DNA of 47,298 nt from contig JAQGDQ010001280.1 of NCBI GenBank assembly GCA_030141605.1, positions 2,501 to 49,798 of the forward strand. The letters run 5' to 3'. This document shows, one piece after another, positions 35,903-46,189 of the stretch (the first letter of the stretch is position 1; each line of letters starts with the position of its first letter). This stretch comes from Tubiluchus corallicola (taxonomy: Eukaryota > Priapulida > Priapulimorpha > Priapulimorphida > Tubiluchidae). The position numbers and the translations under genes are program-made. Under the pieces are notes generated by a model. It saw only the letters and a program-made list of their open reading frames with translations. It searched no databases and was not told the origin of the DNA.

Positions 35903-37807
35903 TCAAATGTGTCGCTTACACAATGTAATTGAAATTGCTAACAGAACAAGCGCATAGAGAAATCCCAAACTGAGGCCAAGAATTTTAAATAAGCCAAGAG
36001 AAATTTTTTCGACCGTTTCTAGATATTCTGATGGAAGAGTGCAAATTTTCTCACAAGGGTCAACTTTACAGCACTTTTCAATTCCACCGCAGTCGTTATC
36101 TTTGTTACAAGATGCTTTTGGACATTTGCTTTTCACCAGTTTTTCACTACCAGGACACACACCTTTCTTGATCAGTACACCGCAGTTCACACCAGAAAAT
36201 ACTTTCAGGCACTCACAGCTGTATGTGCTATTTACATTTGTGCATGTTCCGCTGTAGAGACATGGGAATGAGGAACAAGGATCAGTTAGATTACAGTTGG
36301 TCCCCATGTATCCGACTGCACGTGAACACGTATATGATTCTGTCGCATTTAAATTATTGCATGTTCCACCATTCTGGCATGGATTTGAAGAACAAGGAAC
36401 AAACGTTTCACAATTATCTCCAACATATCCTTCTTCACAAGAACATGCATACGAGTTGGTCATATTTGTGCATGTTCCACCGTTCTGGCATGGATTTGAA
36501 GAACAGGGAACAAACGTTTCACAATTATCTCCAACATATCCTTCTTCGCAAGAACATGCATACGAGTTGGTCATATTTGTGCATGTTCCACCGTTCTGGC
36601 ATGGATTTGAAGAACAAGGAACAAACGTTTCACAATTATCTCCAACATATCCTTCTTCGCAAGAACATGCATACGAGTTGGTCATATTTGTGCATGTTCC
36701 ACCGTTCTGGCATGGATTTGAAGAACAGGTGTCAAAGGATTCACAGTTATCTCCAACATATCCTTCTTCACAAGAGCACGTGTATGTGTCCAGCATATTT
36801 GTGCATGTTCCACCACTCTGACATGGATTTGACGAACATGAGTCAAATGTTTCACAATTATATCCAACATATCCTTTTTCACAAGAGCAGGTGTATTTGT
36901 CCGGCATATTTGTGCATGTTCCACCACTTTGACATGGATTTGAAGAACAGGGGTCAAATGTCTCGCAATTATATCCAACATATTCTTTTTCACAAGAGCA
37001 GGTGTAATGGTCCGGCATATTTGTGCATGATCCACCATTCTGACATGGAGTCGAAGAGCAAGGATCAAATGTGCTGCACAACTCATCAACATAACCAACT
37101 GGGCATGTACAATTAAAAGCACTGTAGTAATTATCACATGTTCCGGAGTTCTGACATGGCATAGAGAAGCAAGGATTTCTTCGGTCGTCACAGACTGGCC
37201 CAATCCATTGTATGACGCTTCGGTTGCACTTGCAAATATAGTAGTAAAAATCGAGCTCCTTTTGAGTACTGCATTCGGCAACGTTGTCTCCACATTCTTC
37301 ACATGATAATGAAGGATGACGGACTTCGATTACTATCTCAACAGCAGGATTTGTTGCTGCTTCCTTTCTTTTAAAGGAAACACATAGTGTCGGTAATGAT
37401 GTAGATAATCCAACTTGATACCAGCTTACGTGTTTGTTACAAAAATTCTTAGATCTCCCTTTATGACCTGATGTTAAATTTGCCGAATATATGTATACTG
37501 AGTCGTCATTGCCACATGGAAGGTCCATGTTCCGCAAACCAAAGAATATCGCTTGCCTGGGGTCACTGGAATCTTTTGTAACACACACTTCTCGTAGGAG
37601 AGAGTTGGACCCGTTGTCATTGTACTGCATCGGTTCAGCTATGATAGATACATTTTGAGCTAGAAGTTCCTCTTGATAGTTTTTATTTCCGTCCTTATAC
37701 GGATACAATACTTTAAAATTATTTGGATATTTCTTATTCCAGGGTCTAGTGCTTAAAGTGTTTTTAAAAAGACACAACAAAAATAGCGATGCAAACAATT
37801 TCTTCAT
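35903..37807 (-). CDS. CUB-like/9xEGF/WAP single-pass membrane protein (receptor cluster gene 3)
   Basis: An intronless 634-codon frame starting at the ATG at 37,807. Signal peptide 1-19 (MKKLFASLFLLCLFKNTLS); CUB-like domain about 22-163; Cys-rich linker 169-206 (IQWIGPVC); nine EGF-like units about 213-545; WAP domain about 550-596 (CNKDNDCGGIEKCCKVDPC); transmembrane helix about 605-628; then CKRHI and TGA. Most EGFs contain CSSNPC, which fits the C-x-S-x-P-C consensus for O-glucosylation, and CQNGGTC, which fits the O-fucose consensus. EGF 8 has lost its fifth Cys (YTCSRAVGY). Its 5' leader (about 50 bp before the ATG, containing 'CATTTA' and 'TAGCAAAATG') aligns with that of gene 4, so these two are the closest pair. 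The tail is probably truncated (see the adjacent downstream entry). Confidence 0.92.
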   Translation of the reverse strand: MKKLFASLFLLCLFKNTLSTRPWNKKYPNNFKVLYPYKDGNKNYQEELLAQNVSIIAEPMQYNDNGSNSLLREVCVTKDSSDPRQAIFFGLRNMDLPCGNDDSVYIYSANLTSGHKGRSKNFCNKHVSWYQVGLSTSLPTLCVSFKRKEAATNPAVEIVIEVRHPSLSCEECGDNVAECSTQKELDFYYYICKCNRSVIQWIGPVCDDRRNPCFSMPCQNSGTCDNYYSAFNCTCPVGYVDELCSTFDPCSSTPCQNGGSCTNMPDHYTCSCEKEYVGYNCETFDPCSSNPCQSGGTCTNMPDKYTCSCEKGYVGYNCETFDSCSSNPCQSGGTCTNMLDTYTCSCEEGYVGDNCESFDTCSSNPCQNGGTCTNMTNSYACSCEEGYVGDNCETFVPCSSNPCQNGGTCTNMTNSYACSCEEGYVGDNCETFVPCSSNPCQNGGTCTNMTNSYACSCEEGYVGDNCETFVPCSSNPCQNGGTCNNLNATESYTCSRAVGYMGTNCNLTDPCSSFPCLYSGTCTNVNSTYSCECLKVFSGVNCGVLIKKGVCPGSEKLVKSKCPKASCNKDNDCGGIEKCCKVDPCEKICTLPSEYLETVEKISLGLFKILGLSLGFLYALVLLAISITLCKRHI

Positions 37808-39429
37808 TTTGCTACCATTTAATTTAGAACACCTAATTCTAAATGAGTGACATTCTTCTAGCTATTCGAAATTGTTAAAAGATAATAAGCAGCAACAATG
37901 AACTTTCCAGGAAAAAACTCGTTCGAACCGAATTCGAACGCCCCAAATTCACTATGAATGTTACGCTATTGGACCCTACACTAATATTTTTACTTTATTA
38001 CAAACAAGAAAAAAGAATCTTCATACTGAAAAGTTGACAACTACATGTTTTCACACTTAAATTTGTGCTATCGATTTAAAACTAAAATATACACGCCGTG
38101 GTTGCAAAATTGATTTTTTATGGACTTTCCAGGACAGTGTTATGTCAGTAATGTGTAGCCCAAGATTGTGATGACCCTGATCCTGTATTTCCTCTAGGGG
38201 AATCGAAGAGGGGGCATGCTGCGTTAATTTTACATCTCATAACAAAAGGGAGCTAGTATCATAGTCTCTAAATGTATGGATGCAGATTGGCCTAAGGCGG
38301 ATGTTAAAAATACGGGGGAATATGGTCTATTTGCACTCTATACACTAGTGGATCTGAAGAAAAAGAAAGATCAAATAGCAGATATTAAAATAATTAATCA
38401 AACAATTTAATCATCAACAAATTCCAAGTGATTCGAGTTAAGCAAAAGTTCAGTAATAACAAAGATATAGCAATATTGCCAAAGCTTGGGGTTAGTAGGG
38501 TATATACGTTTGCATGAAGTTCATGTCTGCCAACTATGTACCTAGGTTTTTTTGGAACACTTTTTCTTTAAAGCGAACAGTTTGTAGAACGGTAGCAATA
38601 CGTCGTAATATAACCTCTGCGTTTGAATACAGTTGTGATTCCAAGCTTCGTCAGAGAAACTACCAATTAGTCTTTATACAGCAAGTAGCATCGAAGAACA
38701 TTAGGCTAGTAAACGTGATGTTTACGTTATCAGCGTGACGTTAGTTATGATCGTAACAAAAACGAAAAGTACCTGTTACCACCCTGGATGTGGTTCTGTA
38801 GTAGGTCGATCCATTTGTCAGTCAGTGGCTAACTCCACTACTGCAGACTTCAGGCCAGCATCTCTGGGACAACTCTGGTTGACGACCACAGGTTACAACA
38901 ACTAGGCTCTCACAGTATCACCATGTACATTACACACCATATCTTGTGTGAAAATTTCTAGTACGGCATATAACTTCACAGAGACGAGTAAACGACCTGT
39001 CTCGTTCTCTGTCAAGGTGCCGTCTATATTTTAACAGTGTAGAACGAAGTTCATCGAGAAGCCACTCGCTTAAAGAGCTATAATTTTATTCACCTGTGCA
39101 CTTTCGTAAACCTTGACTTAGCTACTGCGTTACAGCCACGATAGGGCAGACAAGAGTGGGTCAGAGGGAATTCAAAAGGGGGTTTGTTAGTAGGTGCCTA
39201 CATCCTAATAAAATATCAATAATTAATAATACAATTAACTATCACTGCCAGTAGCTAAATATCATACATATCAACTAATTAAACATACAGTATGAATAGG
39301 GCTTAATGTTGCATAAGCATAATGTGAGAACTATTAAATATAGGGCGAAACATGACAACGATATTTAAAGTTGTCTGTCGTGGTTGGATTGTGATTTCAC
39401 ATGGAAATATAAAAGTCGATAGGAATAGT
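37808..39429. other. Non-coding stretch between receptor gene 3 and a LINE remnant
   Basis: 37,919-37,945 has 'ttcgaaccgaattcgaacgcccc', resembling the hAT-type end at 27,501-27,850. Otherwise no feature is supported. Confidence 0.35.
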
Positions 39430-39745
39430 GCAAGGTGGCTAGAGATTAACATATATTTTGCTTTGTCATAACTATCTTTGAGCTTATTTGCTGCATCCAG
39501 GAATTGCATCCATTTTTGTTAGTTCTGCATTGACTTTAAGTTATAATCTAGTTATGTTAGACACAATTAGAAGTATCGTTAATATACATTAAGAAAAATA
39601 AAGGCACAAGGGCAGATCCTTGTGGCAGCCCACATTTTACATCTGTAATTTCCGTGTAAGAGTTATTGATGAAAGTAAATTGTTTCCTACTTTGTAAATA
39701 TTATTTAATAATTTCTAGTTTGGATTAATACATTTTCGTAAGTAT
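39430..39745 (-). pseudogene. LINE reverse transcriptase core remnant
   Basis: The minus-strand frame around 39,540-39,690 reads RKQFTFINNSYTEI, then CGLPQGSALVPLFFLMYIND, the hallmark 'GvPQGSvLGPLLFliYIND' RT motif with LG changed to LV. Downstream, after a frame change, 'AANKLKDSYDKAKYML' corresponds to the 'aNKLslN..KTkyM' motif. The catalytic YADD box between them is not intact. It is a decayed fragment of a CR1/Jockey-type element with no start codon. Confidence 0.75.
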
Positions 39746-40552
39746 GGTTTGCATCGACATAACGATGTATAAAACGTGTAAATTTAAACTCCCGCGATGA
39801 CCGTTAGGCGCAGCCATTTCAATGGTAGGTCATTTGAAACAAGTTTTGATAACATTAAGTAAAGGTTGAAAAAATAATAAGAGTGTTCATAGCACACATC
39901 TTGCTAACTAAGTAAAATTTTAAATTACTGTGTCTTTTCATCAAGATTAAAAATTCCTTTTTTACTAGTGAGTGGCGCGCCCTGGAGGGTGAGTCAGCGA
40001 CATTTTACCAATTGGCATAAACATTTTGAATTATTAGTGTAGTTACATAAGTCTTTCCAGCGGATAAGTGAAATGCTAAGTAATATAGATTTGCATGGAA
40101 AGATCTTGGGACGCAATTTAACATTTCTTTTTATTCCCCTAATTTACGTGGCGTAGTGAGTAGTATTGGAACAGTATTGCAAAAGATTTAAAATGAAGAC
40201 AAAAAATTCCTTTCAACACGAACACGATATACGTATAAAAATGCTGCAAAGTAATGTAATTATAAAGGCGACTTTTCTGTAACCTACTTCAGGTACCCCT
40301 TTTCTTGTCCTTTTAAACCAAATTCCCCTCGCCAAGGAAATAAGCCATTGCACATGCGCACGTGCATTCGTCAGATAACATAACAAAATTGCTGATTCAA
40401 TCTAGTCATTTAATCTAGGATATTACATACTTCCATACAGACAGTAATGTGCATTGTATACTGCCTGCAGTAGGATTTTCTACAACTGAGTAAAAAAGTT
40501 TCCAGCAATAATTTAGCTGTTCCTGTGTGAAGTTAGTCTGGACTTTCTATCT
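39746..40552. other. Non-coding stretch
   Basis: It includes the 'aatttaaactcccgcgatg' repeat near 39,778-39,800, shared with 4,305 and (inverted) 7,341. Nothing else is supported. Confidence 0.35.
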
Positions 40553-43229
40553 TTATTTGTTGTCTACTGATCGACCTTCTAGCCATTCATAGTCTGTGTC
40601 TGATTCTTCCTCTTCCTGTTTTCTTTGTGATTCTTCTTCCTCGTTTAACCACGTTGAAGATACCACAGCAGGTTGTATTTGCATTCGTCGTAGATGAAGT
40701 GTAGTTAAGCCTGTTATCAAAATAATAATGTATAGAAAAGACATAGTGATGCCAAAATTCCAAATATGTTCAGCGATGCCTTCTGGGTTTTTTCCATCAG
40801 CTTTTAAGTAACCTGGTGGACGAATGCAGATTTTGCCACAAGATTCGTACTCACAGCATTTTTCAATTCCACCACAATCATTATCGGTGCTACAAGACGC
40901 AGTTAGACATTTGCTTTAATCAAGTTTCTCCCTACTGGGACATACTCCTTCCTTAATCAGTATGTTGCAATTTTCACCAGAAAAAGGTTCGAGACATTTA
41001 CACCTGTAAATGCTGTCTTCACTAGTGCATGTTCCACTGTACAGACATGGAAAAGAGGTACACGGATCAGATAAGTGGCAATTGGTACCTTGATATCCTT
41101 GTGCACGTGAACAAATGTATGCCTCAGTCATATATGCTTTAATACACGTTCCACCATTCTGACATGGATTTGAAGAGCAATGATCAAATACGTTACAGTT
41201 AGTTCCTGTATACCCTTGTGCACAAGAGCATGTGTATGAGTTCGTCATATTATTGCAGGTTGTACCATTTTGACATGGATTTGAAGAGCAAGGATCAAAT
41301 ACGTTACAGTTAGTTCCTGTATACCCTTGTGCACAAGAGCATGTGTATGAGTTCGTCATATTATTGCAGGTTCCACCATTCAGACATGGATTTGAAGAGC
41401 AAGGATCAAATACGTTACAGTTAGTTCCTGTATACCCTTGTGCACAAGAGCATGTGTATGAGTTCGTCATATTATTGCATGTTCCACTATTTTGACATGG
41501 ATTTGAAGAGTAAGGATCAAATACGTTACAGTCAGTTCCTGCATATCCTTGTGCACAAGAGCATGTGTATGAGTTCGTCATATTATTGCATGTTCCACCA
41601 TTTTGACACGGATTTGAAGAGCACGGATCAAATACGTCACAGTTAGTTCCTGTATACCCTTGTGCACAAGAGCACGTGTATGAGTTCGTCATATTATTGC
41701 ATGTTCCACCATTTTGACACGGATTTGAAGAGCAAGGATCAAATGCGTTACAATTAGTTCCTGTATACCCTTGTGCACAAGAGCATGTGTATGAGTTCGT
41801 CATATTGTTGCAGGTTCCACCATTTTGACATGGATTTGAAGAGCAAGGATCAAATACGTTACAGTCAGTTCCCGTATATCCTTTTCACAAGAGCATGTGT
41901 ATGAGTTCGTCATACTATTGCAGGTTCCACCATTTTGACATGGATTTGAAGAGCAAGGATGAAATACGTTACAATTACTTCCAATATATCCTTGTGCACA
42001 AGAGCACATATATGTGTCAGTTGAATTTTTGCATGAACCACCATTCAGACATGGATTTGAAGAGCACGGATGAAATACGTTACAATTACTTCCAATATAA
42101 CTTTGTGCACAAGTACAAATGCATGAGACAGTTGTATATTCGCATGAACCACCATTCAGACATGGATTTGAAGAACAAGGGTCGATTATATTACAGTTAG
42201 TTCCAGTATATCCTTGTGCACAAGAGCAAGTGTATGAATCAATTGAATTTTCGCACGAACCACCATTCAGACACGGATTTGAAGAGCAGTGGTCAAACGT
42301 GTCACAGTTGTTTCCGGTATATCCTTGCACGCAGTTACAAATGGACGGAAAGTTGTATTTTCACATGAACCGCCATTCAGACACGGACTCGAAGAGCACG
42401 GATCAAATGTGTCACAATTAGTTCCTGTGTATCCTTCCGCACACATACATCTGTATGTAGGCGCGTATCTAGGCGTGTAGCTATTTACACACGATGCACC
42501 ATTCTGACATGGCTTTGAAGCACAAGGAATGGTCATATCACTATAATAATGACCACTCGCTGCACTGAAACTGGGGCAATTGAAATCATCGTAATAATTA
42601 TTGCATGTTTCAGACTCTTGACAGGGCAATGAGAGACAAACTTCTCGACACTGTATAGAGTCTCTCTCGCATCTGCAGTCGTCGTAAGGAAATGGTGCCT
42701 TACGTCTTTGAACACAATCTCTAGAATTTTCTCTACAATCAGCACAAGTACTAGAGAGTTGCTGAACTTGGACAACCAGTTCAAAAACAGGATTTGTTCC
42801 TGATTGCAGTACATATCTTCTGAAGTTCAAACATAGCATTGGCAGTTCAGATAGTCCAATGGGAAACCATCTCTTGTTACACAGTTTTCTAGCATTTTTG
42901 AAAGTTGCAAAACTCGTCGAATACACGCTTACATAGTTGGCATCACACGGAAGATCAGCACTCCGCAAACGAAAGTACAACTTTTGCTCGGGGTCACTAA
43001 CGTTTCTTATGAAACATACTTGTCTCAAGACCAAAAATGAATCAATGTCTTTGTAAAAGAGTGTGTCAGCTATAAGAGAAACGTTTTAAACAGGTCGTAA
43101 TTGTGGACTATCTGTTCTATAGGGATACATTGTAATAACGTTATTTGGAACATTAACATTTAATTCTCTGCTGGTAATTATCCTACTGGAAGAATAAAGC
43201 AAAAGCACCAGAACTAATGTTTCCTCCAT
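40553..43229 (-). pseudogene. CUB-like/~15xEGF/WAP membrane protein, disabled (receptor cluster gene 4)
   Basis: The architecture of gene 3 can be followed from an ATG at 43,229 to a stop at 40,553. It comprises a leader, CUB-like domain, about 15 EGF-like units, a WAP domain (STDNDCGGIEKCCEYESCG), a transmembrane helix (MSFLYIIILITGL) and an acidic tail with a YEWL endocytosis-type motif. Four lesions break it: TAA at 43,086-43,088 (codon 48), a one-base shift near 42,345, a one-base shift near 41,883 where sister repeats have an extra base, and TAA at 40,916-40,918 just before the WAP domain. One EGF unit lost its first Cys (FDPYSSNPC), and the penultimate one lost its fifth (ICSRAQGY). Either a young pseudogene or, for the single-base shifts, assembly errors; the two stops argue for a true pseudogene. 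The stop codon overlaps AATAAA. Confidence 0.85.
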
Positions 43230-43564
43230 TTTTGCTGTCAGTTATTTTAGAGATTATCTTAAATGAATCACATTTTCCTGCTGACTAATGAAAGTGGACA
43301 AAAATACTTAAAACAGCGATTGGAAGGGCTAATGTTTGTGATAGAGCTCTGCAATAGAGAAAGTTAGATAATTGCGCTATTTAAGATATGAATTTACAAA
43401 CAAAATTGTGCAATTTACAATGTACATTGTGTCAAAACGTGAAATATATTGTTAGGCTTTTGTTTGGAATGCCGTGGGGAGTTTGAAATCATGCAATGCA
43501 ATATCCAAGGTTCTCCTACTCCAAAAATGAGCATAATGACAGACATTGAACAAGCGAAGTAAGT
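43230..43564. other. 5' flank of receptor gene 4
   Basis: The first 50 bp align with the leader of gene 3. Beyond that no feature is supported. Confidence 0.35.
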
Positions 43565-43737
43565 TTTAACATTTATAAGCTTCGGACAGCTGATTACAGA
43601 AGACAAGAAAAATGATCAAGAAATCATTTATCATCAGTTGCAAGAAGTAGTAGAAAAAGAAGATGAAGAAGAAGGACAAAAGAAAGAATTGTTCCATGCC
43701 TATGAGATCGTGGTTAAACCGTGCTGTATCTATATTG

Positions 43738-43814
43738 TTGTCTATCACGTTGAAAACACCGGTTCTCGTCTGATCACCGAAGTTAAGCAACCTAGAATAC
43801 CAGGTTTTGTAGGG
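43738..43814 (+). pseudogene. 5S rRNA-derived segment with internal deletion
   Basis: Positions about 43,745-43,791 match the 5' half of animal 5S rRNA closely: the 'atcacgttgaa', 'ctcgtctgatcaccgaag' and 'ttaagcaac' blocks are in the right order. After two bases the match jumps to the 5S 3' end ('gaataccagg...tgtagg'). About 40 bases, which carry the intermediate element and box C of the internal promoter, are missing. It is a processed 5S pseudogene or the head of a 5S-derived (SINE3-type) element, and should not be transcribed by Pol III. Confidence 0.75.
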
Positions 43815-43841
43815 TTGCGGGGTGCCCACACTGTATCTTGA

Positions 43842-44155
43842 CACTAGGCGGAGGGGTTGCACAAGCAGCCAACGGCTAGAGGGACCCATGTGCAGGAGTG
43901 GAGCCCCGAAGGCGGACCAGTGTAGCATGCTCACTGACTCCGGCTGCTCCTGTAGCCAACCTGGTGCCAAACGTATCGCTCCACTTTTCTTTGGGCTACA
44001 CCAGGGAGGAAGAGAGGGGGTTCCTGTTGTCTGGTCAACTCATGTTCTCCATACACCTTGCCCAGGCGTGCACCCTAGAGAGCCTACTCCAATGGTTTAA
44101 GGATCGGATTGCTCAGCCACAGTCGACGCTGCAGCTCCATCAATGTGATCAATAA
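43842..44155 (+). pseudogene. Unassigned GC-rich coding fragment
   Basis: The plus frame from about 43,883 (after an in-frame TAG) to the TAA at 44,153-44,155 has protein-like composition: LGYTREEERGFLLSGQLMFS, HLAQACTLESLLQWFKDRIA, then QLHQCDQ at the end. It is far GC-richer than its surroundings and directly follows the 5S-derived segment. I recognise no family. It could be a gag-like or other transposon-encoded product, or a lone exon; no splice signals were identified. Confidence 0.35.
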
Positions 44156-44770
44156 CTGACTCTCTTGACGCACTCTCCATTGTCTTCCAAGACAGAAGGA
44201 TATCAACAGCAACAATATTACGCTGTGAAGCAATGTCAAGTCTACACAAATGCGCTGTCTTGTCGCACTTGACCTTTGACCTTTGTCCCTTTCACAATCA
44301 CCATCAATCGCTGGAACTGAGAAAAGGCTTGTTAACTTTGTTGTTTCTTGGAGCTAAACATCAAATCACTTGCACTGCAATTTGCTTTTGATACTAGCAT
44401 TGTTATTAGTTGGGCTACATGGTTATCACCAACTGAAGTAAAAGCACTAGCTAGCTAGATGGGTTGCACGAACATGTGTAGCATACAGCAACAAATTTTG
44501 AACGTTTGTGTCGCGTCAGAATGTAATAAAGCAACTATTTTGTAAAGATATGAAGCAACCGACTGCGAATAAATTTTTGTAAATTATTGTAGTAGTGGTC
44601 AAAATTATTGGAATTTCTTCAATAATTCACTCATATAAATTAGTATTCTTAAATAATTGCACATTGGAATTTATTCGTTTCTCAAATTCATATAGAGCCT
44701 TATTACGTGGGGATGAATAATGACTAATATTACTGTATTATATTATTTACTATATTATTTACTATATTAG
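44156..44770. other. Non-coding stretch before the integrase fragment
   Basis: AT-rich, especially at 44,500-44,770. The last 25 bases are a 'ttactatattattt' repeat ending in TAG, which abuts the integrase frame abruptly and marks its truncation point. Confidence 0.35.
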
Positions 44771-45544
44771 TCAGATGGCCTTGTTGAAAGGTTTAATAGA
44801 ACCTTACAACAAATGTTAGGTATATTGGTAAATGAACATAGGGATGATTGGGACGATCATTTGCCATACGTCCTAACGGCTTATAGAGCCACAGCTCACG
44901 CATCTACGGGCTGCTCTCCTAACCTAATGATGTTTGGGAGGGAGAACAATATACCCTTAGATATTATGGTAGGGTCACCTCCACAGCCAGAGAGGCCAAC
45001 TCACTGTCCTCATGAATACGTAGAATGGACCAAGGATGTGTTAAGAGATGCACATGAGTTTGCCCGCAATTCACTCCGCAAAGCAGCAGAGAGACAGAAA
45101 AGAGATTATGATACCAATGTTAAGTCCATGCAGATTAAAGAGGGTGATTGCGTATGGTATTTTTGTCCACTGGCACTCTCAAGAAAGTTAGGCCAAGGGT
45201 GGCAAGGTCCATATCTTGTCTTAACCAAGATTAATGGTCTTACACATAAAATTAAAAAAGATGCGAAATCAAATCCCAAAGTCGTTCATATAGATAATTT
45301 GAAGCAGTATTTTGGTGATAAAACACCTATGGATTGGACCATGTTAAACAATGTGCCCTCAGACCATACAGAGTTAAAAGCAGAAGAAAATGTTTCATTT
45401 TTGGGAGAAGATTGTGTTACAGGGGAGCAGCCATGCGAACCTGAAGAAGCTACATTTTATGATTCTGCTTCTGGCTTTGAAACAGAAACCCAGCTTAGCA
45501 GAGGTGCTAGAGTGCGAAAACCACCTATACAACAAGACTTATAA
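44771..45544 (+). pseudogene. Ty3/Gypsy integrase C-terminal fragment
   Basis: An open frame from 44,771, preceded directly by TAG, to the TAA at 45,542-45,544. It begins SDGLVERFNRTLQQ, which carries the third (Glu) residue of the DDE catalytic triad. It continues through the post-catalytic helices (LPYVLTAYRATAHASTGCSP) to a GPY/F module (GQGWQGPYLVLTKI, VVHIDNLKQY) and a 'RKPP' tail, usual for the end of Gypsy pol. The zinc-binding domain and first two catalytic Asp residues are absent, so the element is truncated and inactive. A polypurine tract (tgggaggac, 45,599-45,607) followed by TGTTGCTCTG at 45,608 could mark the start of a 3' LTR. Confidence 0.85.
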
Positions 45545-45712
45545 GTCATTATGAAATCCGCCTTGGGCAAGGCGTTAAAATGCATCCATCCACACTAATG
45601 GGAGGACTGTTGCTCTGAAAATCGCTCTTCTGGTGGCATCAGAGATTTTAATACATAGTGCATAGAAACATTTTAAAACATAAATCTTTATGTTTTTTTT
45701 ATTTTGTTTCAG

Positions 45713-46189
45713 ATGAATACACCCACCCATACATCACGATTCAAATGTTACAAATGCACTTTTAATGATGGATCGTTGCAAGCAATGTCACGACACTGGA
45801 AGCAATGTCACGCCGGTCAGGCGATGCCCCAGAGATGGACATTAATGGGAACAGCTGAATTAATGCCGCTGATGGCCAGAGACAATGGCCAGGGACATTA
45901 TGGAGCTCATAGCCTTGGCAGGCCATCACCTCAGCCATCTCCTGCAGTTTGAATTCACACTAGGGTTAAACAACCAATAGCCCTATGGCGTCGTCCGCAA
46001 CCACTAGTCCCTCTGAGGAGATATGATGGAAAAGGTAATAGTAGTGCAACAAATGGCTCATATGTGACATCCAAGCTACCGTCCCTTATCCAAAAAACTA
46101 TCTGGATTGGAAGAGAGTATATGGAATTGCAGAATCAGGTGATGGAGGAAATATATAATATGTTGGTTCCTGTGGACCCAAGACCATGA
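45713..46189 (+). pseudogene. C2H2 zinc-finger reading frame, interrupted by one stop
   Basis: It begins right after 'tttattttgtttcag', a good 3' splice acceptor. It encodes RFKCYKCTFNDG followed by SRHWKQCH, a C-x2-C-x12-H-x4-H finger. The first 79 codons end at TGA (45,950-45,952). The same frame then stays open for 78 more codons (QPIALWRRPQPLVPLRRYDG ... LQNQVMEEIYNMLVPVDP) to a second TGA at 46,187-46,189. It lies between a Gypsy 3' end and a LINE ORF1, so it may be a transposon accessory ORF or a lone host exon. No family assigned. Confidence 0.45.

Noticed and set aside
43559-43600. A 41-bp intron (GTAAGT...TTACAG) joining a Met-containing exon to the acidic frame at 43,601.
   Set aside because: The phases do not match: the joined frame meets a stop after five codons.
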